Source: Enhygromyxa salina
Lineage (GTDB): Bacteria > Myxococcota_A > Polyangia > Nannocystales > Nannocystaceae
NCBI RefSeq assembly: GCF_002994615.1
Contig: NZ_PVNK01000125.1
Coordinates: 1-64,000 of the forward strand
Direction: 5' to 3'
DNA length: 64,000 bases
The notes beneath the pieces were generated by a model, which was not told where the DNA came from, ran no database searches, and worked only from the letters and a program-made list of their open reading frames with translations. The position numbers were made by a program, and so were the translations under genes. Positions 17,642-26,094 of the stretch are shown piece after piece (the stretch's first letter is position 1; each line of letters opens with the position of its first letter).

Positions 17642-18487
17642 ATGGCGGGCAGCTCCGAATCGGGATGGACGCGCTGGCTACCAGCGATGCTCGGCGGTCT
17701 GTTGACCGTCGGCGTGGTCATGGCCTACGAGCTCGACTTCATCGAGCGCGAACCCGCCCCCTGCGAGTGCGCGAGCGCTGCCGATGACGACCCGCGCTCG
17801 CCGAAACCCCAGCGCCCCTCGACCGCGGGCGCCCGCCCCCACCCTTCGACCCGCGGCGCCGAGACCCAGGCCCTCGCCCTCGAGGATCGGGTCGCGCTGC
17901 TCGAGGCCCAAAACGAGCTCCTCGCCGAGCGCAACGTGACCGGCGAGATGTCCTACTACGGCCTCAGCCAGGCCGAGCTCGAGGCCATGGCCCGCCACTG
18001 CGACATCCGCATGGACTACCCCAAGCGCCTCGCCGAGCAGGAGGCCGAAGATCTCGGCCTCGAGCCCGCGGAGCGCGAGGCCTGGGACCGCGCCCTCCAG
18101 GCCTTCGCCGACCAGGAGCAAGCCTACTACGGCGAGCTCCTGCGCGAGATCGATCCGAGCAGCGCCGACATCGACGAGCTCTCGCTCGCCCAGATCCGTC
18201 GCCAGCTGACCCGGGTCGTCGGCCGCGGGCGTGGCCGCGGCGACGACTCACTCCAGCGCGACGTCGCCGAGGAGCGCGCGGGCCTGCGCGAGCCCCCGGC
18301 CGAGCCCGAGGCCCTGTCGCCATGGAACCGCTACAACCGCCTCCGCTTCAGCGCGGGCGATCGCTTCGCCGAGCTCCTCGACGACGAGCTCGGACACGAT
18401 CGCGTCCACGAGCTGCGCAGCGTGTTCGAGGGCTGGCCCGGCGCGCGGACGCGCCAGTGGGGCTGCCCCGGCGAAGCCCACGAGTGA
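17642..18487 (+). CDS. Membrane-anchored protein of unknown function
   Basis: 281 residues. One N-terminal membrane segment (WLPAMLGGLLTVGVVMAYEL, residues 9-28), a Pro/Arg-rich spacer, a short coiled coil (ALALEDRVALLEAQNELLAE), then a helical domain with Glu/Tyr-rich segments (WDRALQAFADQEQAYYGELL) and a C-terminal part containing WNRYNRLRFSAGDRFAELL. The architecture resembles periplasmic proteins of myxobacteria seen beside proteases or secreted proteins. ATG 17642 was chosen because of the -10 hexamer 7 nt upstream; the longer frame overlaps the divergent lipoprotein promoter. No enzymatic motif seen. Confidence 0.65.
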   Translation: MAGSSESGWTRWLPAMLGGLLTVGVVMAYELDFIEREPAPCECASAADDDPRSPKPQRPSTAGARPHPSTRGAETQALALEDRVALLEAQNELLAERNVTGEMSYYGLSQAELEAMARHCDIRMDYPKRLAEQEAEDLGLEPAEREAWDRALQAFADQEQAYYGELLREIDPSSADIDELSLAQIRRQLTRVVGRGRGRGDDSLQRDVAEERAGLREPPAEPEALSPWNRYNRLRFSAGDRFAELLDDELGHDRVHELRSVFEGWPGARTRQWGCPGEAHE

Positions 18488-18492
18488 GCTCG

Positions 18493-19380
18493 TCAGGGCA
18501 CGACCGCGACCGCGACCGTTGACATCGCCGCCGTCTCCGACGCGACCGAGGGCACGATCACGCGGTGGAGCAGGCCATGGTGGCCCGAGCCCGTGACCAC
18601 CAGGCAGGCCTTCGAGGTCTGCGCGAAGTCGGCCAGCATCGGCAGCACCGATCCACGCACGACGGTGCTCTCGACGTCGACGAGGCCCTGGTCTTTGATG
18701 AACTCGGCCATGCGCTCGCGCCCGCGATCGACGATCTCGTTGGCCAGCTGCTCCCAGCGCTCGCTCTGCAGCAAGCCCGCGTAGCCGAGCTGATCGGGCA
18801 TGTCGGCGACGTGGACCAGCCTCAGCTTGCGCCCGATCGTGTCTGCGATCGTCCGGGCCCAGGCGAGCGCGCGCTCGGAGCTCTCGCTGAAGTCGACCGC
18901 GACGACCACGGGCCCCTCGCCGACGGTCGAGGGCAAGAGATCCGGAGGCACGATGAGGATCGGCAGCTTCAGCCGCCGCAGCAGCCGACGCGCGACCGAG
19001 CCCAGCCGCGGAAAGGCCACGCCCGCCTTGGTGCTCGCGCGGCGGCTGACGATCAGCGCCGTGGCCCCGTGGTCGCGGGCGCGATCCTCGAGGATCTCGA
19101 CCACGTCGCCGCCGAACACCTCGGGCGCGTGGAGGTGGGCACCACGGGCGACCTCGTCGCAGATCTCCTTGCCGCGCCGCTTGAACGCGCCGAGGATCGT
19201 CGGCTCGTCGGCGTGGCGGATCAGCTCGACGATCGCGGCGGGCTCGACGACGTGGACGGCCTGGACGTGCCCCGAGGGCTGCAAATTGGCGGCCTTGCAC
19301 AGCCACAGCGCGTACTGGATCGCGCCGGTGGTCTGAGGTCGGAGATCGAGCCCGAGGGTCAGCTGGAGGGGGCCGGACAT
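18493..19380 (-). CDS. Tandem universal stress protein (two Usp domains)
   Basis: 295 residues with two UspA-like folds. First domain: LTLGLDLRPQTTGAIQYAL to ALIVSRRAST; second: VVVAVDFSESSERALAWA to LVVTGSGHHGLLHRVIVPSVA, where GSGHHG followed by S/V-A-S at the right distance is the ATP-binding Gly motif of Usp proteins. The first domain's nucleotide motif is less clear, so only one domain may bind ATP. ATG 19380 is preferred over 19467 because a CATAGT hexamer lies 6 nt upstream and the residues before it are low-complexity. Role: cytoplasmic stress-response nucleotide-binding protein. Confidence 0.8.
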   Translation of the reverse strand: MSGPLQLTLGLDLRPQTTGAIQYALWLCKAANLQPSGHVQAVHVVEPAAIVELIRHADEPTILGAFKRRGKEICDEVARGAHLHAPEVFGGDVVEILEDRARDHGATALIVSRRASTKAGVAFPRLGSVARRLLRRLKLPILIVPPDLLPSTVGEGPVVVAVDFSESSERALAWARTIADTIGRKLRLVHVADMPDQLGYAGLLQSERWEQLANEIVDRGRERMAEFIKDQGLVDVESTVVRGSVLPMLADFAQTSKACLVVTGSGHHGLLHRVIVPSVASETAAMSTVAVAVVP

Positions 19381-19469
19381 GGGGGGACTATGACCAGCCG
19401 ACGCCGCACCCGCGAGCGCAGGACTTGCGCCAACGGTATCAGCTAACGCAATGATTTCACTGGTCATGA

Positions 19470-19785
19470 GCGGCCATCTACCTGATCGGCTCTGAACCGC
19501 GTCGGGTGCAGTGCGGCCGGGGCCCTTGCGTCTACTGGCCCAGCACGGTCATCGATCTCGACCATCCGGTGTTCGACCTTCGCTGCGACGAGCTCGAGCT
19601 CTACACGATGGATCAGACCTGCGTGCTCGGGCTGGGGCGTGGTTGTCGACGCCGCTGGTGCTCGGTGGCTGGAGCCTGATCCCCGCGCGCCCGGCGTGGT
19701 CGACGGCTGGCTCGGCTGCACCTTGATGTGGGCCCGGGTCGGGCTGCCGATCTACCCGAGCCTCGGGGTTCAGATCCGGTATTGA
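19470..19785 (+). pseudogene. Decayed gene fragment with at least one frameshift
   Basis: Directly after an in-frame TGA (19467-19469) a frame reads IYLIGSEPRRVQCGRGPCVY, WPSTVIDLDHPVFDLRCDEL and LELYTMDQTCVLGLGRGCR, then stops; shifting by one base continues it as GARWLEPDPRAPGVVDGWLG to YPSLGVQIRY and TGA 19783-19785. The residue composition looks like real coding. There is no start codon and no complete domain. I do not recognise the family. Confidence 0.4.
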
Positions 19786-19832
19786 AGTGATCGCGACTCC
19801 GGGCGAGCGTTCGACCTCCTCGTCGACGTCGG

Positions 19833-19838
19833 TATGAT
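19833..19838 (+). promoter_or_regulatory. -10 hexamer TATGAT (leaderless) of the nuclease-like gene
   Basis: TATGAT, 6 nt, GTG 19845. Five of six bases match the consensus; -35 weak. Confidence 0.45.
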
Positions 19839-19844
19839 GGGCCC

Positions 19845-20360
19845 GTGCCCGTGCCCTACCTGGTCCTCGGCCTGCTGCTCGGCGCGCTGGTCTCGCTGTG
19901 GGTCAGACGTGCCTGGCGGCGGGCCCGGATGCGTCGGCGCTTTCGCCGGGCGCGCGCGGGCGAGATCGCGGCAGAGGAGCTGCTGAAGAAGCGGGGCTTT
20001 CGGATCCTCGACGAGCAAGTTCGTCGACGACAGCACATCTTCGTCGACGGCGAGCGGCTCGACTACGAGGTCCGGGCCGATCTTTTGGTCTCGCGCTGGT
20101 GGCGGACCTACGTGGTCGAGGTCAAGACCGGAAAATCCGCGCCCAACCCCAAGACCACCGCGACCCGTCGGCAGCTGCGTGAGTACGCCGCGGTCTATGA
20201 CGCCGATGGCTTGCTCCTCGCCGACATGAGCGCCCGGGAGCTGTACGAGATCGAATTTCCCCCGAGCCGGAGCCAACGCCAGCGGGCTCGCACGACCACC
20301 GCCTTCATCCTTGGCGCCATCGTCGGCGTGGCCCTGGCCGTGCTCGTGGGCGGCTTCTAA
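19845..20360 (+). CDS. Membrane-anchored PD-(D/E)XK nuclease-like protein
   Basis: 171 residues with a membrane segment at each end (YLVLGLLLGALVSLWV at 4-19 and AFILGAIVGVALAVLVGGF at the C-terminus) and a soluble core of about 110 residues. The core follows the restriction-endonuclease-like pattern seen in YraN and Hjc: GEIAAEELLKKRGFRIL, then LDYEVRADLLV, then TYVVEVKTGK (the E-x-K of PD-(D/E)XK, with D in RADLLV as the upstream acid). A DNA-cleaving role is inferred. Anchoring at both ends is unusual; it could act on incoming DNA at the membrane. GTG 19845 start; the gene stands alone. Confidence 0.6.
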   Translation: MPVPYLVLGLLLGALVSLWVRRAWRRARMRRRFRRARAGEIAAEELLKKRGFRILDEQVRRRQHIFVDGERLDYEVRADLLVSRWWRTYVVEVKTGKSAPNPKTTATRRQLREYAAVYDADGLLLADMSARELYEIEFPPSRSQRQRARTTTAFILGAIVGVALAVLVGGF

Positions 20361-20545
20361 TCAGCCTGCGCTTCTTGCTCCTCGTGAACCAGTAGCGGCG
20401 CGGCGCCCGAGGGGAACGACGCAAGTCCTACCGGCGGCGCGCTCGCCCGGCGGATGCGTGCAGGTGATGCTATGCCAGTACAATCGCTATCCCGCGCTAT
20501 TGATAGTGGCGCAATTTGTACCACTAATTCAAGAGAGGATTTATC

Positions 20546-21124
20546 ATGAAACAAGGGACAATCATTGTCACCACTCGTGCGAGCTTACTCGCGGTGTTCA
20601 TGGTCTCTGGCTGCGTCGACTCGACCCGAACCACGGACCACGAGACCAGCAAGGTCCTCAATCTATCCGACTACAGCGTGGTCCCCGGCGCGAGGGCGAC
20701 GATCGAGCGCAAATCAGATCGGCTCGAGTTCGAGGTCCTGACCCACGGCATGCCAGGGGCGGTCTACACGGTGTGGATGTGCGGCTGGGACGACCCCTCG
20801 GCGTGCGCGGCGACCCATTGCACGCGCGAGGAGCTCGAGGCCGAGATCGGCGGAGCTTTTTGCCAGTACGGCGGCGGCGCGATCGCGGACGAGGCCTCGG
20901 GTCGCGTGATGATCAGCGGGCGCTCGGACGTGAGCTCGGAGCGCGTCATCGGCGACGGGCTCGACAACATCCCCGGCGCCGAGATCCACCTCGTGGTCCG
21001 CAGCCACGGCGTCGGGCTGACCGGAGCCGAGCTCTGGGCCGCGCTGACGAGCTTCAACGGTGGCTGCCCGCCCAACACCTGCATCGACGAACAGGCCGCG
21101 ATCTTCATCGCGCCCGCCCAATAG
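20546..21124 (+). CDS. Secreted lipoprotein of unknown function
   Basis: 192 residues. Signal peptide with lipobox VSGC. The mature part has a beta-sandwich-like pattern (LEFEVLTHGMPGAVYTVWMC) with paired cysteines (CGWDDPSACAATHC, GGCPPNTC), and an LTGAELWAALTSF segment. It resembles small secreted sandwich proteins of marine bacteria that follow a 'GxxYTvWw' pattern; I cannot assign a family. The start has a Shine-Dalgarno-like GAGAGG eight bases upstream, in contrast with the leaderless genes around it. Upstream DNA is noticeably AT-richer (20460-20545), possibly acquired. Confidence 0.65.
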   Translation: MKQGTIIVTTRASLLAVFMVSGCVDSTRTTDHETSKVLNLSDYSVVPGARATIERKSDRLEFEVLTHGMPGAVYTVWMCGWDDPSACAATHCTREELEAEIGGAFCQYGGGAIADEASGRVMISGRSDVSSERVIGDGLDNIPGAEIHLVVRSHGVGLTGAELWAALTSFNGGCPPNTCIDEQAAIFIAPAQ

Positions 21125-21134
21125 CGCCCTCCGA

Positions 21135-22658
21135 TCAGGCCCGGCGCCGCCGCAGACCGAGCAGAGCGAGCAGCGCGAACATCCCGATCGCGCCCGCGCG
21201 CCCGCCCGCGTCCGAGCCGGCCGAGCAGCTGCACCCGACCGTCGCCTCGCCCGCGAACCCGAAGCCGCCCTCACCGAGGCCGTCATCGAGGCCGTCATCG
21301 CCGGTGCCACCGTCGTCCTCACCTCCGTCGCCGCCCTCATCTTCGTCGCCGCCCTCCCCTCCGTCGTCGCCCGTGTCACCCGGGAGCTCGGGCGCCTCCT
21401 GATCGACCCCAATCGCGATCACGTCGGCCGCCGACTCGTTGCCGACGAAGTCGGTCGCGACGGCCTCGATGACGTAGCCGCCGGGTCCGAACACCAGGCC
21501 CCACTCGTAGGGCTCGCTCGCGTCGACGTTGCCGGGGAAGTCCTGGCCGTTGATCCTCAGGCTCACGTCGGCGACGCCGAAGCCGTCGCCATCGTCAGCG
21601 CTGACCGAGATCGAGACGTCGACCTGGGTCTCGCCGCCCGGGACCATGAACACGGTCCCGGTCGCGGGCGAGACGATGTCGACGCTCGGCGGATCGGGGT
21701 CTTCGCCCGATCCAAACGGGTCCCCGCACAGCGCCGAGAACCCGCTGACCGGCCCGTCGGAGCAGCCCGTCGACCAGTTGCCCGCGCCGTTGGCGGGATC
21801 GAGCGGGATGCCGCCGCAGTCCGGCGTCGGGGCCCAGTCGCCGTTGCTGTCGTGGCAGGGCGTGATGTCGAGGCCCGAGTCGCTCTCGATCCACGGGATG
21901 GCCTCGTGCATGAGCGAGAAGATCCCGCCCTGCCCGCAGGTGCCGCCGCCCGAGGTGATGCCGAAGGATCGCCAGGTGTCGTCGCCACCGAACTCACTCT
22001 TGAGCTTGATGTAGACCGGCCCGCCCGAGTCGCCCTGGCACGCGTCCTTGCCCCCGCCGCCGATCACGGCCTGGTCGTTGATCGCCTGGATCGTGGTCGT
22101 GACCTCGCGCTTGCTGCCGCTGCCGCCGTTGTCACTCTGACCGAAGCCGACGATCACGACCTCGCGGCCCGCGGTGATCGCCGAGACGTCACAGCCCCAC
22201 GCGGGCGGGATGATCGGCACGTCGGTGACCGGCGAGTTGAGAAGGCAGTAGCCGAAGTCGGTCGCGCCGACCTGGCCGTTGTAGTCGGGGTTCGAATAGC
22301 AGGTCGCGCCGACGTCGCGTGCACCACCGCCTAGGCCCTCGCCAAAGCTGACCGTGCCCGCGCGACCGTTGGGCGTGTCCGGGCAGTGCGCGGCGGTGAT
22401 CACGACGCTCGGGTGGACCAGGGTGCCCGAGCAGCTCCAGCCGCCGAAGGACAGGTACACGGCCGACGGCCAACCGCAGGTCTGGGCCGCTGTCCCCCCG
22501 TAGATGCTCGGATCCTGCTCGACGCCGATCTCGATCTCGCCCTGCGCCTCGGTCCCACTTGGCGGACCCTCGGCGCTCGCGAGGCCAGGGATCAAGAGCG
22601 CGGCACCCACGAAGGGGGCGGCGATGCCAAGTGATCGACGCGGCAGCGAAACTCGCAT
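21135..22658 (-). CDS. Secreted trypsin-like serine protease with MYXO-CTERM tail
   Basis: 507 residues: signal peptide (IAAPFVGAALLIPGLASA), S1 protease domain beginning IYGG, catalytic His in VVITAAHC, Asp in GATDFGYCLL, Ser in CQGDSGGPV, paired cysteines. A beta-sandwich (Ig-like) domain follows (PSVDIVSPATGTVFMV onward), then a Gly/Asp/Glu-rich linker, then a C-terminal CSCSAG motif, a hydrophobic segment and an RRRR end, which is the MYXO-CTERM sorting signal thought to be processed for surface display. The position where trypsins have the Ile-Val activation end reads SIYGG, so activation is plausible. Start ATG 22658 sits in an inverted repeat. Confidence 0.9.
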   Translation of the reverse strand: MRVSLPRRSLGIAAPFVGAALLIPGLASAEGPPSGTEAQGEIEIGVEQDPSIYGGTAAQTCGWPSAVYLSFGGWSCSGTLVHPSVVITAAHCPDTPNGRAGTVSFGEGLGGGARDVGATCYSNPDYNGQVGATDFGYCLLNSPVTDVPIIPPAWGCDVSAITAGREVVIVGFGQSDNGGSGSKREVTTTIQAINDQAVIGGGGKDACQGDSGGPVYIKLKSEFGGDDTWRSFGITSGGGTCGQGGIFSLMHEAIPWIESDSGLDITPCHDSNGDWAPTPDCGGIPLDPANGAGNWSTGCSDGPVSGFSALCGDPFGSGEDPDPPSVDIVSPATGTVFMVPGGETQVDVSISVSADDGDGFGVADVSLRINGQDFPGNVDASEPYEWGLVFGPGGYVIEAVATDFVGNESAADVIAIGVDQEAPELPGDTGDDGGEGGDEDEGGDGGEDDGGTGDDGLDDGLGEGGFGFAGEATVGCSCSAGSDAGGRAGAIGMFALLALLGLRRRRA

Positions 22659-22687
22659 TTCAAATGCTTCGCACGAAGCTCATGAAA
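22658..22687. promoter_or_regulatory. Imperfect dyad overlapping the protease start codon (operator candidate)
   Basis: Arms 22658-22671 and 22674-22687 match at 11 of 14 positions in reverse complement; the core GCTTCG-CA-CGAAGC is perfect. The dyad touches the ATG, a position suited to a repressor or a structured start site. Confidence 0.4.
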
Positions 22688-22784
22688 CGACAAGTGCGCG
22701 GTTGGGACCGGACTGGATCACCGAGCTGTGCTGACCGGACTCGGGCAGCGCCCAGCCCCCGGGTCCGCCAATGTGGGAAAGGGC

Positions 22785-23426
22785 TCACATCAACAGGATC
22801 CAGCCGACCATCAGGACCAGGATCGAGCCGCCCCAGCGCAGGGCCGGGCGCGGGTCGAGGCGGCCCTTGGCGTCGATGCCCTGGACGAAGAAGCCGACGC
22901 AGCCGATCAACCACCCCCCGAAGCAGGCCGCCGCCAACAAGCTCTGCCAGCGTGACCCGAGATCTTCGTCGAGCTCGGCCGCCCACCGCTCGCGCTCGCT
23001 CGGGACCGAAGCGGCGGCGGCCTGACGGGCCATGAGCTCGACGATCGCCAGGTTGGCCGCGCGCAGCTGCTCGGGATCGACCACGCCGATCGCCCGGGTC
23101 CCGAGCAGCGCCCCACGCAGCTCGCGCCAGGCCGCGAGGGCCTCGTCGAGCTCGCCAGTCTCGGCCGCGAGCTCAGCGATCTCCTCCAGCCGCGCCCGCG
23201 CCCGATCATCGTGGGAGGCGATCGGAAGCCGCCACCGCGCCGCGCGACCGAGGTGGCGGATCTGCGCGTCGACGTCACCGAGCTCGGCCGCCGCGTCTGC
23301 CTGGCGCAGCTCGCCGCGCCCGTCGATCCAGGCCCGCACGACCAGCGGCCCGAGGACCAGGACCAGCGCGAGCGCGACCCACCCGATCCGCCGCGCGACC
23401 GCCGATCCCCTTGGCCCCTCGCTCAT
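22785..23426 (-). CDS. Membrane protein with central helical domain, in ABC operon
   Basis: 213 residues: a membrane segment near the N-terminus (RIGWVALALVLVLGPLVV), a helical domain of about 110 residues with TPR-like repeats (LGDVDAQIRHLGRAARW, ETGELDEALAAWRELRG), and two more membrane segments at the C-terminus. ATG 23426 overlaps the permease stop as ATGA, so it is the third gene of the exporter operon (ATPase, permease, this). The extracytoplasmic helical domain may be an accessory part of the transporter. The long open frame to 24203 is out-of-frame shadow. Confidence 0.7.
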   Translation of the reverse strand: MSEGPRGSAVARRIGWVALALVLVLGPLVVRAWIDGRGELRQADAAAELGDVDAQIRHLGRAARWRLPIASHDDRARARLEEIAELAAETGELDEALAAWRELRGALLGTRAIGVVDPEQLRAANLAIVELMARQAAAASVPSERERWAAELDEDLGSRWQSLLAAACFGGWLIGCVGFFVQGIDAKGRLDPRPALRWGGSILVLMVGWILLM

Positions 23427-24235
23427 ACGAAATCGCGGCGGCGGAACAAGAGCACGGCCGCGACCAGACACATCCCGCCGTAGGTCATCGCGTAGACCGC
23501 CGCGCTGCCGACGTAGGCCCAGCTGACGAAGCTCTCGTGGACGCTGACCACGGTCTCGTCGAAGTTGGCGCCGGACACGAAGAACATCCGAAAGTCGGGC
23601 AGCAGATCGAGCAAGACCTCGAGCAGCGATCCGCCCGCGGTGTCCTCGAGCTTGCCCTGCGCGAAGGCCTCGAGCTCCGCGGTGTTGCGCCCGATCACCC
23701 ACAGCGCGCCCGCGAACATCGCCGACAGCCACGGCGAGCTGAAGCTCGAGAACAACATTGCGACCGCCATCAACAACAGCAGCTCGAGCAGGATCAAGAT
23801 CTCGGCCCGAACCATGATCACGCCGTGGTGCCCACCTTGCGCGACCAAAAAGCCCCACAGCACGACGCTCATGAGCACGACCAGCGCGGTCATGGTCACG
23901 ACCAGGCCGAGGTACTTGCCGAGCAGGAACTCGTGGCGGTGCAGCGGCTTGGGGATGATCGCGTAGACGGTCTTGCGCTCGAGCTCCTTGCTCAGCAGGT
24001 TGACCCCCAAAAACAGCGCGATGACCACGCCGAAGATGCTGATGCCCGCGAGCCCGAGATCCTTGATGATGCGGATCTCCTCGTGGAGCGAGAGCTGGCC
24101 GAGGACCAGCGAGAAGGCCATCAGCGCGACGGCGAACATCACGAGGATCGCCAGGACCTTGTTGCGCACGGCCTCGCGGAAGGTGTTGAGGGCGATCGCC
24201 CACATCCGGTTGAAGCTGGCCCCGATCGCCCCCAT
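23423..24235 (-). CDS. ABC-2 type transporter permease
   Basis: 270 residues with six hydrophobic segments, of the ABC-2/NosY-like type: TFREAVRNKVLAILVMFAVA (first helix), FGVVIALFLGVNLLSKELERK (short forms of the conserved 'LLSKELERKTVY' loop), YAIIPKPLHRHEFLLGKY, and a large C-terminal extracytoplasmic part ending in the last helix. The KTVYAIIPKPL loop is typical of permeases that pair with a single ATPase and move lipids or polymers. The start ATG overlaps the ATPase stop (TGATG), showing a translationally coupled operon. Substrate unknown. Confidence 0.85.
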   Translation of the reverse strand: MGAIGASFNRMWAIALNTFREAVRNKVLAILVMFAVALMAFSLVLGQLSLHEEIRIIKDLGLAGISIFGVVIALFLGVNLLSKELERKTVYAIIPKPLHRHEFLLGKYLGLVVTMTALVVLMSVVLWGFLVAQGGHHGVIMVRAEILILLELLLLMAVAMLFSSFSSPWLSAMFAGALWVIGRNTAELEAFAQGKLEDTAGGSLLEVLLDLLPDFRMFFVSGANFDETVVSVHESFVSWAYVGSAAVYAMTYGGMCLVAAVLLFRRRDFV

Positions 24236-25182
24236 CAGCTGCGCTGCTCCTCCGGGCTCAGGCCCGCGTCACGCACGAAGAGCTGCTCGAGGGTCTCGCG
24301 CTGCGGCGTGACCGAGCTGACCTCGCCGCCGCCCGCGAGGATCGCGGCCAGGAAGCGGTCGAGCTGCTCTTGGGCCTCGGCGACGAACACCTGGCCCTCG
24401 GAGCTGCTCGAGTGCGAGGCGGGGAACTGCTCGCGGAGCTGGGCCTGAAGCGCCTCGTCGCCCTGCCACAGGACCTCGATCCGGTGGACCTTGGGGCTGA
24501 GCAGCTCGCCGAGCGGGCCGACGTCGCGGAGCTTGCCCTTGACGATGATCGCGACGCGATCGCACAGGAGGTTGGCGTCGGCGAGGATGTGGGTCGAGAA
24601 GAACACGGTCTTGCCCTGGGCACGCAGGTCGAGGATCAGCTCGCGGACCTCGCGGCGCCCGATCGGATCGAGGCCGCTCATCGGCTCGTCGAGGACCACG
24701 AGCTCGGGGTCGCCGATCAGCGCCTGCGCGAGCCCGACGCGCTGGAGCATGCCCTTGGAGTAGCTGCGCATCGCGCGACCCTGCGCCATCGCCAGGCCCA
24801 CGCGCCCGAGCAGCTCGGCCGCGCGCTTGTCTCGCGTCGCCCGGTCGAGGCCGTAGATGCGTCCGACCATGTGGAGGTACTCGGTCGCCGACAGGTAGTC
24901 GTAAAAATAGGGGTTCTCGGGCAGGTAGCCGATCCGCCGCTTGGCGTCGAGGTCGCCGACCTCGGCCCCGAGGATCGTGGCCTTGCCCGCGCTCGGGTGG
25001 ATCAGACCCATGAGCATCTTCATGGTCGTGGTCTTGCCCGCGCCGTTGGGCCCGAGGAAGCCGAACACCTCGCCGGGCTCGACCGCGAAGCTGATCCCGT
25101 CGACGGCGACGGTCCGCTTGCGCAAGAAGCCGCGCACGAACTCCTTGCGTAGGCCCTCGACCTCGAGCACGGGCGCGGTCAT
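24235..25182 (-). CDS. ABC transporter ATP-binding protein
   Basis: 315 residues. Walker A GPNGAGKTT, Q-loop region YLPENPYFYDYLSATEYL, signature YSKGMLQRVGLAQAL, Walker B ELVVLDEPMSGLDP, switch His in STHIL. A C-terminal regulatory extension of about 90 residues is present (RIEVLWQGDEALQAQL onward). The ENP and SKGM variants place it with the NosF/GldA-type exporter ATPases. It heads a three-gene operon with the permease and the helical membrane protein, and is divergent from the DUF4159/VWA pair. Confidence 0.9.
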   Translation of the reverse strand: MTAPVLEVEGLRKEFVRGFLRKRTVAVDGISFAVEPGEVFGFLGPNGAGKTTTMKMLMGLIHPSAGKATILGAEVGDLDAKRRIGYLPENPYFYDYLSATEYLHMVGRIYGLDRATRDKRAAELLGRVGLAMAQGRAMRSYSKGMLQRVGLAQALIGDPELVVLDEPMSGLDPIGRREVRELILDLRAQGKTVFFSTHILADANLLCDRVAIIVKGKLRDVGPLGELLSPKVHRIEVLWQGDEALQAQLREQFPASHSSSSEGQVFVAEAQEQLDRFLAAILAGGGEVSSVTPQRETLEQLFVRDAGLSPEEQRS

Positions 25183-25238
25183 GCGGTGGACAGGATACAG
25201 AACATGGCGGGTATTTACAGGCTACAGTCCCTCCGCAC

Positions 25239-26087
25239 ATGCCGAGTTCGCTCAAGCCGTGGCCGCGCAGGCGGTTCCTCCGCGCCGCCAGCGTGGGCCT
25301 GGGGGCGTTCGCGCTCGCGCCCGAGCTCGAGGGCGCGCCTCCGCCCGAGATCGACGAGGACGAGATCGACGAGCTGGGCCTGCGCCTGTTCGGGCCGCGG
25401 ACCGGGCCCGAGCTCGAGCTCGATCTGCCCCAGCTCGAGTATGGCGGCGACTGGAACCCGCGGCCCGGGGCCATGCGTCAGCTCGGCCAGGAGCTGCGCC
25501 TGCGCACCCGCCTGGCCCCGATGCGCGAGCCCTCGGTCGTGAGCCTCGATCCGGACGAGCTGTTCCAGACCCCCTTCCTCTACATCGCCGGCCGCGGCGG
25601 GCTCCCGGGCCTGGTCGACAGCGCCGAGGCCGAGAACCAGCTGCGCCGCTTCGTCGATCTCGGCGGGATGATCGTGTTCGACGACGCCGACGGCGGGGCC
25701 GACTTCGGGTTCGGGCGCGACGTCGAGGCGCTGATCGGCCGGATGCTCCCGGGCGCCAAGCTGACCCGCGTGGCCGCCGACCACGTGCTCTACCGCAGCT
25801 TCTACATCATCGACTCGCCGGCCGGGCGGACCCGGGCCCAGGACCACGTGCTCGGCGTCCAGGACGAGGGCCGGATCAAGATCCTCGTCATGCCCAACGA
25901 CCTCGGCGGCGCCCTCGCCCGGGGCGACGACGGCTACTACCGATGGGATTGCACGCCGGGCGGCAGCGTCCAGCGCGAGTGGGCGACCCGCTTCGCGGTC
26001 AACATCCTGCTCTACGCGACCTGCACCGACTACAAGTCCGACCGCGCCCACGTCGAGACCCTGATGCGCAGCCGAAGGTGGCGCTGA
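25239..26087 (+). CDS. DUF4159 protein with Tat-type signal
   Basis: 282 residues. The N-terminus has RRRFLRAASVGLGAFALAP, a twin-arginine-like signal. The following domain matches DUF4159: LEYGGDWNPRPGAMRQL (ligand-side motif), LFQTPFLYIAGRGG, LRRFVDLGGMIVFDDADGG, and a later YRWDCTPGG. DUF4159 proteins resemble glutamine-amidotransferase-like folds and usually lie beside MoxR/VWA gene groups, as here, where the next gene encodes a VWA membrane protein 7 bp downstream. Function unproven; export to the periplasm inferred. A TACAGT hexamer lies 10 nt before ATG. Confidence 0.75.
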   Translation: MPSSLKPWPRRRFLRAASVGLGAFALAPELEGAPPPEIDEDEIDELGLRLFGPRTGPELELDLPQLEYGGDWNPRPGAMRQLGQELRLRTRLAPMREPSVVSLDPDELFQTPFLYIAGRGGLPGLVDSAEAENQLRRFVDLGGMIVFDDADGGADFGFGRDVEALIGRMLPGAKLTRVAADHVLYRSFYIIDSPAGRTRAQDHVLGVQDEGRIKILVMPNDLGGALARGDDGYYRWDCTPGGSVQREWATRFAVNILLYATCTDYKSDRAHVETLMRSRRWR

Positions 26088-26094
26088 ACGTCTG

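Noticed and set aside
20500..20528. TTGATA-17-ACTAAT promoter before the lipoprotein at 20546
   Set aside because: Good spacing, but the start would fall in the Shine-Dalgarno sequence; the true promoter may be further upstream, so it was not listed.
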